A stretch of DNA of 64,000 nucleotides. Origin: Polytrichum commune. Its lineage: Eukaryota; Streptophyta; Polytrichopsida; Polytrichales; Polytrichaceae. This document shows positions 1 through 11,654 of the stretch, in pieces. How positions within the stretch are numbered: position 1 is the first letter of the stretch; every line of letters begins with the position of its first letter. The stretch covers positions 20,584,001-20,648,000 of the forward strand of contig OX485803.1 in assembly GCA_950295325.1 (NCBI GenBank), written 5' to 3'. The notes beneath the pieces are model-generated. The model ran no database searches. It was not told where the DNA came from and worked only from the letters and a program-made list of their open reading frames with translations. The position numbers and the translations under genes were made by a program.

Positions 1-44
1 TGTAAGCGGGGTGGACTTGGAAACACTTGGATCTCGACTATGAG
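1..44 (+). repeat. 3' tail of the CGGGGAGA dispersed repeat family
   Basis: The stretch reading GGACTTGGAAACACTTGGAT followed by a degraded CTCGACTATG matches the conserved 3' part of a family with at least seven other copies in this window (see the near-complete copy at 52.6 kb). The rest of this copy lies outside the window or is lost. Confidence 0.5.
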
Positions 45-2750
45 GTGTGAGGTGGATGCCACACGAGAGCCAGAGGAAGTTTCACAACTTCCTCCAACAT
101 GGCACTTTGCTTTTGAAAAGTCTCCTTTTCCTTGTTTTTCTCCTTAAACTATGGAATTCCGGGCACTAGTGCCGGGTAGTATTGAACTACATTTATTGTG
201 CCATGTCACTCCACTTTATTGCCAAGTAGATCCCAACCCTAAACCCAAAGCAAAATCCAAAGCTAAAAAGTCATTGTTGCCACTCCCCATACTTCCTCTC
301 ATGTGGCAACCACTTGCTCATTTGAACCAATGCTATTCTCCCAACTCACTACCGTTCCTCCCGTGTGGTTTGGGCCTCTGATCTGAGTTTCATGGTGACC
401 AAATTCGGAACTAGATTGAGGAGGAATCTCGTTGATGTGGAGTCTTTATGATGTCTAATAGTGCATGGCCATAACTCTTCGATCTATACTCGTGATATAT
501 GCTACCCTATTTCCAATCACCAATCCGTTAGAAAATCGAGAACGTTTGACTCATGTAATCGATAATTATGGTACTTGAATATGCTTGCAATTTAAAGCCA
601 GTTGTCAACTTAGCCATTAACATTTGGCTAAGTTAGATTTTGACCATGACATGTCAGCATTGGCCAAAGATTAATATTGTGTTGCTTAGAAATAGATTGA
701 TCTAAACTACAAAAATGGGTTGGTGGTCGGGATCGGTTGGCTACCATATAGAAGCCCAAAACATGATTTGAACTCTTAGGTGTGGTTTAGCTTGATTCTT
801 GCTCACAATTGTTAACGGTATTTAAGTTGACACATGTTGTCCAGCCATGGTTTGTAGTTGTTGCCACTTGCCACTCCTGTGGTATGTGAGAGTAAGTGGT
901 TATATAGCATAATCCATAGCACAATTTTTTTGTGTCAATTATCATGACACTCATAGTGAGAACTTTAGTTGCAGAATATTTGTCTAACATCTAATTGCAT
1001 ATTAATACGGATGTGAACCCACTACAAGCATATGGGTCATGGGCGAATCATCATGCATCATTGGGAAATATGAAAATATGCCACGATGATAGATTTTCCA
1101 TAATTGTTTCACCAACGCAAGACAATTGCCTAAGACTCATATATAGGTAGGGACCTCATTGTTTAATACTATTTGTACTATTGACAAATGTCACAAATGT
1201 CACAAGTGCACCTCATCTCACTCATTTTTCTAAGTGTCTCTCATCCATCGAGACTAGAATTCCATGCTCCTTCCTTGTTTGTGGTTGAATATAAGAGAGA
1301 TTGTTACATTAGCTTTATTGACCCTTAAGTGTCTAAGAGGCCCAAATTGAACCTTTCCAAGCACAAAAACATGTATTTGAGCTATAGGCTGCCATTTTAA
1401 CTAATCATGTCAAATCTAGAATCAACTTGTGCATTATTTGAATCGATTAAACACCTTGATGCTATTGAAGATCTAAGTTCAAATACTCAACATGGGTGCC
1501 CTTGGATGCAATACTTACATTGTATTTTGATCATCAATGTCAAGTATAAGTATATTTTTATATTCTCCTTGACATGCGACAATATATAAAATAAGCTTTC
1601 AAACCACTAACTACATACATAAGAATGTGCTTTAATTTTGAGCTAGCTAGGTAAAGTCCGTGCTTGAGATTTACATGGTGTATATGGCCATATATTGAAA
1701 CCATGTGTCCATTTAAAGGTTAAATCGGGTCCTTTGGTGCTTGTTCTAATGTCAAATCAACTTCAAGAAAAGGTGATTCCAATGCTACAATTGTGCACAA
1801 TGCCTTCATTGGATGGATGTGAGGTATGCAACAATTCTCCTAGGTTTCACCTCAACTAAGAATGCGAGCCGATCGAGGCCTTATAGTGTATCCGGCTCAT
1901 ATCATGGGTCCCCTTACCGACATGTAGGCACAACACCATCCCCTTTTTCATTCCCCTAAGGAAATAAAATGAGGATGGTTAATGGACCATTGTCATAACG
2001 GATAAACCCACATTATTATTTTTTATGTTTTTTATCCGGGTCATGAATGCATTTTGGAGATCATATTGATGACATCATCAAAGGATTTATTACGAAATTT
2101 GATGTTTTGTCTTACAAAACCTCATGAATCTTAATGTGGCACGTAAGATGGACTTTCATGGATAACATTGAGCAAAAATCTAGTCATTGTGCTCTGTTTG
2201 AACCGGGGAGTTGAATTAACTTTGTAATGTCCATTTTGTGTTCCCAATCACACAATATATTATCTAGCCAAAACTAGAGAGAGCACATCCAAGGTTCAAA
2301 TGTGTGCGTTTGAGGGTCATTTGGAGTGTGATTACATGAAGGTCCAAGACCAAAGAAAGTTTCAAATGGAGCAATCCTATTGGCCGAGAGCAAAATCTTG
2401 AATTCAATGTGTTTACCTTAGGGTCCAAGACTGAAGTATGGAAGAAGAAAAAAATGCTAAGATGGCACCACTTTCTCACTAGATGTTGGCAACCCAACTC
2501 AACAAAATCACTTCACCCAATTTGAGAAACCAACTCCACGCTTGATTCCAAGCTTGAGACAAGAGTTAACCTCCATGAACGGGTGCTTTGGACCCCAAGT
2601 TTTCTTTGGCCCGGACCCTAATGTAAACTCACCCTTGCAATAGCAAACCCTAAGAATTCGAAGAAAGTTCTACTACATGCTCATATGCCTAAATTTTGAG
2701 GCTTCAGATTGAAGCTATAAATTTACCCACACGACGTAAGAAATTTTCAA
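45..2750. other. No gene seen; low-copy A+T-rich DNA
   Basis: Short frames of up to about 78 codons occur on both strands, but they overlap one another, have no recognisable domain and look like chance. I saw no terminal inverted repeats or strong tandem repeats. A direct repeat of cacaaatgt sits near 1190. Confidence 0.5.
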
Positions 2751-2862
2751 ATGTTGGTGCCGTAGTGTTCGGTGTTATACATGCAAAATGTTGCTATCAT
2801 AGTGTTCGGTGCTATGCAACATGTTGCTATGGTAGTAGTTGGTGTTAGTGTTCGGTGTTATG
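2751..2862 (+). repeat. Degenerate short tandem repeat
   Basis: Three to four imperfect units contain TGTTGCTAT followed by TAGTGTTCGGTG and TTAT or CTAT, with variable spacing of about 25-45 bp. This is a local, decayed tandem repeat with no coding evidence. Confidence 0.5.
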
Positions 2863-5120
2863 GTCCATGGTAGACGACTTAGTCTACTTTATAGTCGAGT
2901 TGGATGGGCACTTGCAATGCCACCGAACACCCATTTGCACCCTTTTATAGCACTTCCCTTTTTAAATTGATTCTCAAATTCTGACTTGTACCCCACACGC
3001 AGCTTTACAAAGACACTTATTAGAGGAGCTCAATCCCTTGACTAAATCCAAACTTAGCCACATGTGGAGTTGCAAATACTTTTTCAAAGTGTAGCTACTA
3101 CCAAAACCATCAACAACAACAATAATACTAAAAAAAACCAACTCAAGCGACGTCTTGGAAACCCCTACGACATGAGTGATTAGGAATTTAGGATGGCTTC
3201 CAATGCTCACTTTTGTGGGTGGGTTGGTTTTAACCCTAATGTTCCAAATGGGTGTTTTTGTTCAAACAATAAGTTTTAGAAGGGTGGATGTGGATGCGGA
3301 TGCAAATGAAATCATTTATCATTCAAAATGTTTTGTGACCACCATAGGATCATGCATATTAAGTAACTGGTGTGTAGAATGAATCAAAACCTTCAAGAGA
3401 GTTATCTCTCCTAGTCACAAACCTGCTCAAAAATTTGCATGCAACCGATGAACATTGTTTCCCAGTTGAATGCCATGAAAACACAATTTTGGGAGAAAAA
3501 AGAAGGTTTTCATGTTCAACTTTGACCCCTCCAAAAACAAAATTTATTCTTTAGCATCTATAGAAGATATTCATGCAATCTATACAAAATTAATACATGG
3601 CTTGGACTCTATAATGGCCCAAAATGATTTTATATTAATCTAATGTTCGTAATTTACAAGAAATGCATGTCAAATTATAACCGAACAAAACTTAACACAT
3701 AGACATCAAATCATGTAACTCAAAGAACTTACATTAGTATCGATTTTCAATCAAGTAATATTTCTTTCTTTATCATTATAACATGATCAATCTAAAATCT
3801 CGTATTTTGGTGCAGTATAATCAATATGTGCTTAGAATATCTAAATGGGTTCAACCCAAAGGTGCATAACATTATTCACATGATGTGCTATGTTCAGTTG
3901 CCCTAACTTCAAATTCAGTTTGGAAGGCACTCACATTCCAGCATACAGGTTCTTTCCTCTCGAATCTACTTCTGGGCCCATGAACACAGCTCATCAACGG
4001 AGTAAATGTTATGTATATAATTTTCATTTATAGATTATTTTCGTGACTTTAAGCTCAAGAAAGACTGCATGTGGTTCACCTAGTTATCTGAGGACACCAA
4101 CCATATGGATGTGATCTTCAAATCGATATCAAACAAGTTTGCATCACAAAGTTATTACCTTCTCGCCTTGCAACTATTCTATTGTGTGTGTTAATAATGA
4201 CTATGTGAACAAAGCTCGAGCCTTTCAAGTTTAACCCTTGGATGCCTACGGAATCTAAACCTAGACTTATGAAAATATCCAGTTCACAAACCCCCATTAG
4301 GTTTGGGTGAGCTATAGGAGGGAGGGTGCACCGGAAATCAAGTACTAGGAGGGTCACCCATTGGAGCACTATTATGGCCTTTAGTGGCTTAACCTCGGAG
4401 TTCCCATGGGATCCGGGTCAAGGCCTTGGGTTTAAGTCACCTTGCAAACGTGTATGCATCGGCCCAAAACAACACCCGGATGATCATGGAAGGCAACAAA
4501 GTGCTAGAATTCAATAAAAGTTTGACCTTTTTTTTTTTGAAATACACTCAAGACAATTGTGATGATGAGGGGCACAAAAAATTGACACATCAACACAAAT
4601 GTTTATATATATATAATTTTACTTTTGTTTTTGGTAAATTACTATCACCGTCATTTGCTCACGTGAGTAGGTAAGCCTTGTTTAGGATGGGAGGGGCCCA
4701 AAGGGAGGCCAAGCATGCAACTTGGCCGTGGTAAGATGGGACGGGGAGCTTGAGAGAAAGCCTACAAGATGATACTATTGCTTAACATAAGATTAGAAAC
4801 GTTTGAGATCATAAGACCATATGATCTTTGAGGCGACCTTTTCATAACTCTTTATGGTGCTTGTGAGATGTTCTAGAGACCCATTTGTCTCCTTGGTGTA
4901 ATTTCCGTACTTTGTAGAAGCGCTATGAGCACTGTGTATTCAGTAACGTTTTTGTTCATCACCTCAAACCCCCCCATATTTGGTGACTCCATATGAGAAT
5001 CATGAAGAATATTATCAATTTGAAAACACTATCATGACACACCCCTTGTGGTGCATCCACATTTGTAAATTCAATGTGGAGAGGCTCAATTTGATATGTA
5101 AAATAAATTGCTTGATACAC
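2863..5120. other. No gene seen; one orphan MITE end
   Basis: The only recognisable landmark is the motif CATAACATTATTCA near 3865, which matches the left end of the CATAACATT MITE family but has no clear right end. A G+C-richer stretch near 4330-4520 contains GGGTTTAAGTCACC, loosely like a pol III B box. It lacks a convincing A box, so I do not call a SINE there. Confidence 0.4.
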
Positions 5121-5525
5121 CATAACATTATTCACCCATGTGGGTTGGTTCCTTGATTTTGGAATATTTTGTGGACCTCTGAATAAAGTAAGAATATTTT
5201 TTTACTATTCATACATTTAGGTTGAACTTGGAAATCTGGGTGGAGTTATACTCCTGGCACTATGCGCAAGAATTATTATTCATCCCATTATTATTCCTTG
5301 GTAATACTATTCATAGCAACACTGTCATTGAAAAGGCTGACACTATTCACAATATTCGAACTCTTCATTCCAACATTATTTATTATTCGTCACTATTCAT
5401 TATTCATTCCGGCATCACTTTCTTCCTATTTACTACATTTCTTTCCATGAACGTAAGATAGTGGAGGCCCATGTTCGATGCTAAACATAGAATGAAACAT
5501 AAGCATGCAACTGAATAATGTTATG
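5121..5525. mobile_element. MITE, CATAACATT family, long 405-bp member
   Basis: The element starts CATAACATTATTCA and ends TGAATAATGTTATG, an inverted pair matching the ends of four shorter elements at 11.4, 30.2, 41.6 and 47.7 kb. Its interior differs from theirs and is full of TATTCAT-like pentamers between 5200 and 5440. No convincing target duplication was found. The frames inside are low-complexity and not considered coding. Confidence 0.55.
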
Positions 5526-6962
5526 ACCTTTATAAAGCCTGCAACTAACCTTGCAAACTTTGAGGTCTAAGTTGGATGAGGTGTTCTAAGACACATGAGC
5601 ACTTAACCAACCCATGCAAATTCATGCTTGTATTGTTTTTAGATCATGAGTGAGATTGATGCCGCGGAAGACACTATTGAAGTTATTTGATGCTACTTTG
5701 TTGGATTCCAATGAATGTCACTTGCATTATTGTGATTTTAGAAACACTTCAAATGTTTATTTCTCTTTTTCTTGAGACACTCAACAAAATTAATTTCCCA
5801 AAAATTTAGACACCTTTAAAATTAATTATTTTCTACCTAAGCTGCTAGAAAACTACAGTAGGTTGCCCATGCTAATTTGTTGGCATTCCACACTATTTTG
5901 AATATTTATTACCTTAGTGCAAAACACATAACTTATTTTTCACCTGTGATTTTTATAAGGATAAATTGACAACGTTAGATCTCTCACTCTCTCTCTCTCT
6001 CTCTTTGCTCAATTATACAATTCTATCCAAATTTCAGGCATAAGTCCACATTATCTTAATATGTGGATAATAATGTGTTGCCACCCTCAAGTAGATGAAG
6101 TTCTCAAGAAAGTATTACAAATACTTTCATTTGGGCCAAACCTTGTAAATTATTATTTTAATGAAATATAATGAATAAAAACCATTCTAAAGGCTAAATT
6201 GGGAGTGACACCACTCAGTATATTAAGTCCTTGAAATTTTCTCATTTGTATAGTTTCCATTTAGTTTGGACCAAGCTTATAACTTATACAAGCTCTTCAG
6301 TAGACAAACGTTGGAAGCGGTTTCACACACCTTCGTGAAAGGCATATCACCTTTGATCACGGGTAGATCACTCTAAGGCATTTTTGTGCACCACGTGCGG
6401 CTGGGGTTTTTTTGTTTTGGGGCTATTTACCTTCAAGGGTTGAATTAAAGCCTCCCTATAATTACTTAAATTTCAAAAATGGCCCATTTGTTTGCACCCT
6501 TCCATTACTTATATTGTCCAAGTCACTGCAATTTTTTGTACTCTATATTCCTTTTAAGTAATTTTGGACAGACGGAAATCCCAATTATCATCCATCCCCG
6601 TGAGTCCTAAACCCATTTACATACCATACTAAACATACCTTCTAGGATCCTTATCTTCAGCCCCTATATTGATTTTACAAAAAAATAATGGCCCACGTTT
6701 TATGTCCATCTAACTTACTTATAATGGGATTGTCTACATTTAATGGCCCCTTCATTATTTGGAATTCCTTTATAATTTTTATTTCAAATGATTTTAATCC
6801 TCTCTATATTATGCCGCACGTTGTTTTTAAAATGCACTAAGTGATCTACTTGTGCCTTTGATGCCATCTTTACTTGACCAAAATTTGAAAGAGCGCATTA
6901 TTCCCAAGGCTTTAAAACTCATGCCGGCTTTCAAACCTCGTGACGACATTGATGCCATTACA
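5526..6962. other. No gene seen; one CT microsatellite
   Basis: The stretch is A+T-rich with a (CT)9 run at 5987-6004. Part of 5880-5940 resembles DNA next to other MITE copies near 30.6 kb (shared CACACTATTTTGAATATT), suggesting a decayed dispersed repeat. Confidence 0.4.
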
Positions 6963-7207
6963 CACTAGAAGAAAACGTGTCCATTGCAACCATCCGTTGC
7001 GACTTGGTCATTGCGCCTCGTTGCAAGAAACCACATTAACAAATCATTTTGGTTGTCAACTAGAGGTTTTTGGTTGCGGTTTTTGAACAATGGGTAGTCA
7101 AAACCCTGTGGTTGCCAACCAAAATGATTTATTATGTAGTTTCTCATCATGAGTCACAGTGGCCGAGTCGCAGCGGATGGCTGCAATGGACAAGTTTTCT
7201 TCTAGTG
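6963..7207. mobile_element. CACTA-type MITE, copy 1
   Basis: The ends are CACTAGAAGAAAAC and its inverse, and the inverted arms run about 90 bp inward, so the element can fold back on itself. The terminal CACTA-like pentamer and the AAGAAAA that follows are typical of CACTA/CMC elements. Flanking trinucleotides are ACA and ATA, a two-of-three match to a 3-bp target duplication. The two short overlapping frames inside come from the palindrome and are not genes. Further copies lie at 15.07 and 60.78 kb. Confidence 0.8.
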
Positions 7208-7434
7208 ATACATGTGCTTCGACTTCTTAACCTTACTTTGTATTTCTCAATATTTATGGGGTAAACAAGACATGGCGTATATGGGTTTTGAGGACCCTAA
7301 GCTTGTCGTAGAGAATGCCTTTCAACTTACAACTTGTATGATTTGGATGGCATCATAAACCATGTGGAATTTCACATGTGTACAAACTAACATGAGTGCA
7401 AAAGGGGGCATTGTTAGAACTACAATAGTAATGT

Positions 7435-8149
7435 CCTGGGGGTGGACCCTTCATTGGAAACCTAAATCAAGTGCGTGGGTCACTACAAAATTAATCCCTC
7501 TATATACGTGAAATTTATGAAGAAAATCCAATCTATACATACTAACGGACCTAGGCTAAAAAATGAACTCGTGTATTTATATTAAGCTTCTTGATTTAAT
7601 GTGATAGATGCCTCCACTATAATATATACAAAACATAATTCATGAAGTTATAGGCCTTTATTACATATACAATCCACTTTCACTTTACAATGAGAAAATC
7701 ATTGAACATTTTTTCATCCTTAGGATGTAACTCAACAATTACATCAAACAAATAAAGAGAATAACACAATAACCTAGCCACAATGCGGAGAGAAAACTCA
7801 ATGGAGACAATGAGCTCTCGAGCGACCTCCGGTTTGTAAACACTCAGAACCCAAATGCAAACCCTAACAAGAATGGAGAGAATAGTCATTGGAGACTATT
7901 CCCATATGACAATAATTGATGAAAATGTAAATTGGATACAACTAACACATTTGTTGTCAATTTTTTCTCTAAATCTTAGGGTTTGTTATTGTACATCTAC
8001 CTTTACTTCAAAATTATTAACAGTTGTTTTTAATGTAAACACTAGAGAAAAATTAATACCTCTTCATTATGTATACTGTGTACACTAATGATACATTTAT
8101 CTACACTCACGTTAGTCAGTCCATGGTATGAAGAGTCCACGCCCTTGTG
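7435..8149 (-). mobile_element. hAT-type non-autonomous element, family R, copy 1
   Basis: Read on the minus strand, its two ends match the two ends of the 1.27-kb element at 19.5 kb (GTGGACTCTTCATACCATG at one end, CCAATGAAGGGTCCACCC at the other), but the roughly 600-bp middle is missing. The flanking octamers AGTAATGT and AGTAGTGT match at seven of eight positions, as expected for an aged hAT duplication. A TATAAATACACGAG stretch is conserved among the copies. No transposase is seen. Confidence 0.55.
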
Positions 8150-8340
8150 AGTAGTGTTAGATGCACAAGATCCTATAGTTCGGGAAAGAAATCGACAATG
8201 AACATATGTCATAGGATCGGATTGCCATGAGTTACACCACATGGATGAAAATATCTTTAATAACTCTCTCAATGATAAGTGTAAGTGGATTAAATACATA
8301 ATAATTTTTTTTAATGATCTACATTTTGTGCAAGTAGTGG

Positions 8341-8700
8341 ATGTCACATTAGATTAAATACCTTGGTATAGATACATGAAGCTATTTTCTAGCAAACCTT
8401 TAGTATGTATACCTTTATTTTTCTCCAAATATCTCACATAAAGGGGTTTTAATTTCATGCTCATCCTTGCACATCATTTTGTGTTCCAATGAAGAGTGGA
8501 CTCCCCGAGCATCCAAGCCCCAGGATGAACTATTCATACAACGTACGAACTAACGTGAGTGTAAGAGGGGGCATTATTTGAGGCAGTAGCGTACATAATA
8601 TACATAAGGGAGAAGTATAATTATTTTCCTCTAATGTATAAATTTAAAAAACTAGTAACTTTTTTTAAGTGCAGGCAAATGTACAAAAAGGGGGCTGAAC
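8341..8700 (+). mobile_element. Two family R end fragments, head to tail
   Basis: A right-end piece finishing GTGGACTCCCCGAG near 8509 is followed, after only the eight bases CATCCAAG, by a left-end piece starting CCCCAGGATGAACTATTC. Both match the corresponding ends of the intact copy at 19.5 kb. The outer partners of both pieces are not recognisable. A further left-end scrap lies at about 7376-7420. Confidence 0.5.
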
Positions 8701-8888
8701 TAGATTACAATAATCCCACATGATTTGTAACCTTTTTTCCTTGATATTAAAGTCAACTTTTTATATATGAAAAGGGAAAGAAAAACACCCATATCATGAT
8801 GTCACCAAGGCGTTGCTTCACATTGCAATATCATCTCCATACGCCAAAGGATACCATGTCATATCTATTTAGACATCCCTACTCCATC

Positions 8889-9744
8889 CACGGGGAGGTC
8901 ATTGACAAAAATCGTAGAAATAATGTGTGATGAAAAATAAGGTCTAATATATTCATTATAGGTAAATTTTGCAAAAAACGTACATGTAATATAAGGGGTT
9001 TTAAAATAATGAAACATTTTTACATGTAAAATACCATCACATATAATGGCCTCTTTTATCTAGTCAGGACATGTAAAACAACATGGAAAAAATTACTAGG
9101 GGTAGTGGGTCTAGGGTAGGGTCTGTACTAGTGGATGAAAAAAAACATTTTTTTGTTGAAAATGCTTGGATGGATGACTTCGCACGCTGGCTTGCTTGAA
9201 CGTTACTAAACTGACGGTTCCAATGTGGAGTTAATGTTCTCTACTCACGTGCCAAGTTTCTTTGACTTTATTTCCATGCTTCAGTTGCATGCCTTTGCCT
9301 TAGGTTTATTGTATTGATTTAGTTCATGTGAGTAGCATTGTGGCTGAACTTCACAATTCATGGTTGTAAGAAGAAAAATGTCCTTTATGAAAAAAATGGC
9401 GCTTATAGAACCAAAATAAAAATGGGGTGTACAAAATAAAATGCGGTTTAAGAAAAAATTGGACAATAGTTGGGCTCTGAGAAAAGAAAAATTAGGGTAA
9501 AGTCAAAAAAATTGGTTGCTTGGAATATAAGAAAAATTTTATAGTATGAAAAAAAATAAGGTATTTTAAAATGATTCCACCAAAAATTATAATGAGTGAT
9601 AGGGTGTATTAAAATACAAGCATTTACCTTTATTTTGAAAAATACCATACCTCATAATCTTTTCTGCAAGGTAAATAGCCCCCCGATAAATAAGTCCTGA
9701 GCACACGTGTATGCATTAATTAAAGAGGATGTGACCTCCCCGTG
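8889..9744. mobile_element. hAT-type MITE with 13-bp perfect TIRs
   Basis: The termini are CACGGGGAGGTCA and its exact inverse. The flanking octamers ACTCCATC and ATTCCATC match at seven of eight positions, which fits the 8-bp target duplication of hAT transposons. The interior is A+T-rich with no domain-bearing frame. Both ends, in inverted orientation, match a shorter relative at 12.9-13.2 kb. Confidence 0.75.
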
Positions 9745-10105
9745 ATTCCATCTCAATTGAAACAATTACATGAGTTCTCAATTCACTAATTTTTACCGCA
9801 CCTCTCATTTCGATGGATGTGGAGGATCATTTGGACTTATTTAGTGTTATAGCTTTTACTTAGAACACTTGAAACCCCACATGACAACACCAATCCATGA
9901 GATACATTCTATTTATTGTAACAAAACTTTGATGATTCAAGTTACAATCTTTGTAGCAATGTGTAATTCCAAATGTTGGTAATCCATACTACCTGAATGA
10001 AACAATGTACTTTTTATCCAACAATTTTGATAGATTCATTGACGCATGAGGTTTAGCAATAAGGTATGTGTGTCTTATGTGGTCACTTGTTGTAATTGGA
10101 CCCCA
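9745..10105. other. No gene seen
   Basis: A+T-rich sequence without recognisable repeat ends or coding signal. Confidence 0.4.
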
Positions 10106-10475
10106 CTCAGACACCCATGTTTGAGTGGTATATAGCAAGGCTTGTACCTAGTTAAGAACAGACACCAAAAACACATGTGTTATGATGAGAGTGGATAATG
10201 TGTTTAAAACAAAGACACTATTCTAAGGTTCAATAGCAAACACAATTGGGAGGACACCCGAAGGACATATGTGATTATTTGATAAGTAAGAGAATCTCCA
10301 CTTTAAAAGTTTATTTAATTTTTTTTTTGGCATCTCTAGTTTGATTCCAAAACTTGAAAGGATAGTATTTATGATCTACAACTGCATATTGTATGATGCA
10401 ATTCCCAAGCCAATCCAATAGCCAAAATGTTTATAGAGTTGAAAACATGCACACAAAGGGCACATACCTTATGTA
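10106..10475 (+). mobile_element. MITE, GGTAGATGTG family, subfamily A
   Basis: It contains the landmarks of the commonest family in the window: TTTGAGTGGTAT, then ACACCAAAAACACATGTG, GGTTCAATAG, a stretch about a dozen bases from AATTGGGAGGAC, and GAGAATCTCCACTTT. The 3' half (CCAAAATGTTTATAGAGTTG, CACACAAAGGGC) is shared with the copies at 15.7 and 22.4 kb, which defines subfamily A. Confidence 0.55.
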
Positions 10476-11019
10476 AGTTCGGTTGCTTGTGTATGTTAAA
10501 GCATTAGCATTGTGTGTAGATGTGTAACTATTTTTTGGAGATTCATATACACCTTAACCTCCGTAATGTCACCCTTTGTAATGCCACTCCTTCTCTTATA
10601 TCTTGTAACCCTAGGGAACATATGTGCTTGGTTTAAATATCCCTCCTTGTTGTCACATTTCCCTCTCATATATCATGTTTTTGACATTAATAATCCACCA
10701 AAGAAGTAAAACCACACGCTCACACACACCACGTTGTCATCATTGTCATAATAATCATTATTGTAATGTTGGCTTTGTGTTATTCCATGATGTAACACAC
10801 TGCACTAATCCTCTATTATCATGCATCCATGTTAACACCACAAACCTCCTTAATATCATGTGCACTTTGGTTGCCACAGGCTTGATATAAGGGAGGTTAG
10901 AGTGTATAATGAACTTAAATTCCTCGTCATATTCAACCACAAATCCATATCAAAAGAAACTATAAATGTCTCATCATAGACCCACTTGAATATTTATACC
11001 TGAGTTAGGTAGAGAAACA
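10476..11019. other. No gene seen
   Basis: The overlapping frames of 60-90 codons on both strands have no domain and a serine/threonine/cysteine-rich chance composition. Confidence 0.4.
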
Positions 11020-11340
11020 AAAAATGATGAATGACCACTATTGGTGCACTAGACCAAGGGTAGTATGATTCTTGTGTGGACCCAAAATGGCTAATTGTAA
11101 AAGTATTTCCTGAAAAGGATGTAGTGGCAAGTAGGATTTAGTGATTGGCAAGTAATTGGCCAAATAGGTGTTGTTTCATACAACTTGCAATCACTTTTTG
11201 GGTGCCATTGGGTGAACCATTTTGTGTGCATATATGCAAAGTAAGATAATTTGATGCTCAAATTGGGAAGACTCTACTATGCAAGTAGTGGTTTTGACTT
11301 ACTTGCCTCTTAGGAAAAATATAACTAATTATTTACATAG
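11020..11340 (+). repeat. Dispersed repeat N, copy 1
   Basis: It matches the inverse of 41.11-41.43 kb along its whole length, with landmarks GTGCACTAG, ATAGGTGTTGTTTCA, TTGCAATCACTTTTGG and ACCATTTTGTGT. There are no obvious terminal inverted repeats, so its class is unknown. Confidence 0.6.
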
Positions 11341-11360
11341 AATAAAATTATGAAACAACT

Positions 11361-11509
11361 CATAATATTATTAAGATCCATAACAGTGTTCTGCGGGACC
11401 GACAATATTCTAGGGAATATTCTCTGTATTTCCACATTCATTCTGAATGTGGGGAATATTCCCTTAAAAACTGTCACTCCCGCAGAACACTTTTATGGAT
11501 TGAATAATG
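11361..11509. mobile_element. MITE, CATAACATT family
   Basis: Inverted ends (CATAATATTATTAAGATCC and GGATTGAATAATG) enclose a second inverted pair (GTTCTGCGGGACCGACA and TGTCACTCCCGCAGAAC) around a central hairpin near ACATTCATTCTGAATGTGG. Nearly the whole element is one imperfect stem-loop. Confidence 0.7.
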
Positions 11510-11654
11510 CAAGGCTTGCATTCCTCAATCATTTCTCCTACTCCATCTCTAAAAAATATTGCACAAATTTCTTTCTGGCCGAATTAGCTTATTTTCATCG
11601 TATTCCATACATCTACCTTATCAATCCTTGAAACGGCATTGCCAATCAAGCATG

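Noticed and set aside
4330-4520. SINE candidate with GGGTTTAAGTCACC
   Set aside because: The B-box match is imperfect, no A box fits at the right distance and no second copy was found.
7384-7420. AAAGGGGGCATTGTTAGAAC resembling a polypurine tract and LTR start
   Set aside because: The same words occur inside the family R element at 19.53 kb and at 8.55 kb as part of that hAT-type family; no LTR pair, primer-binding site or retrotransposon protein is nearby.
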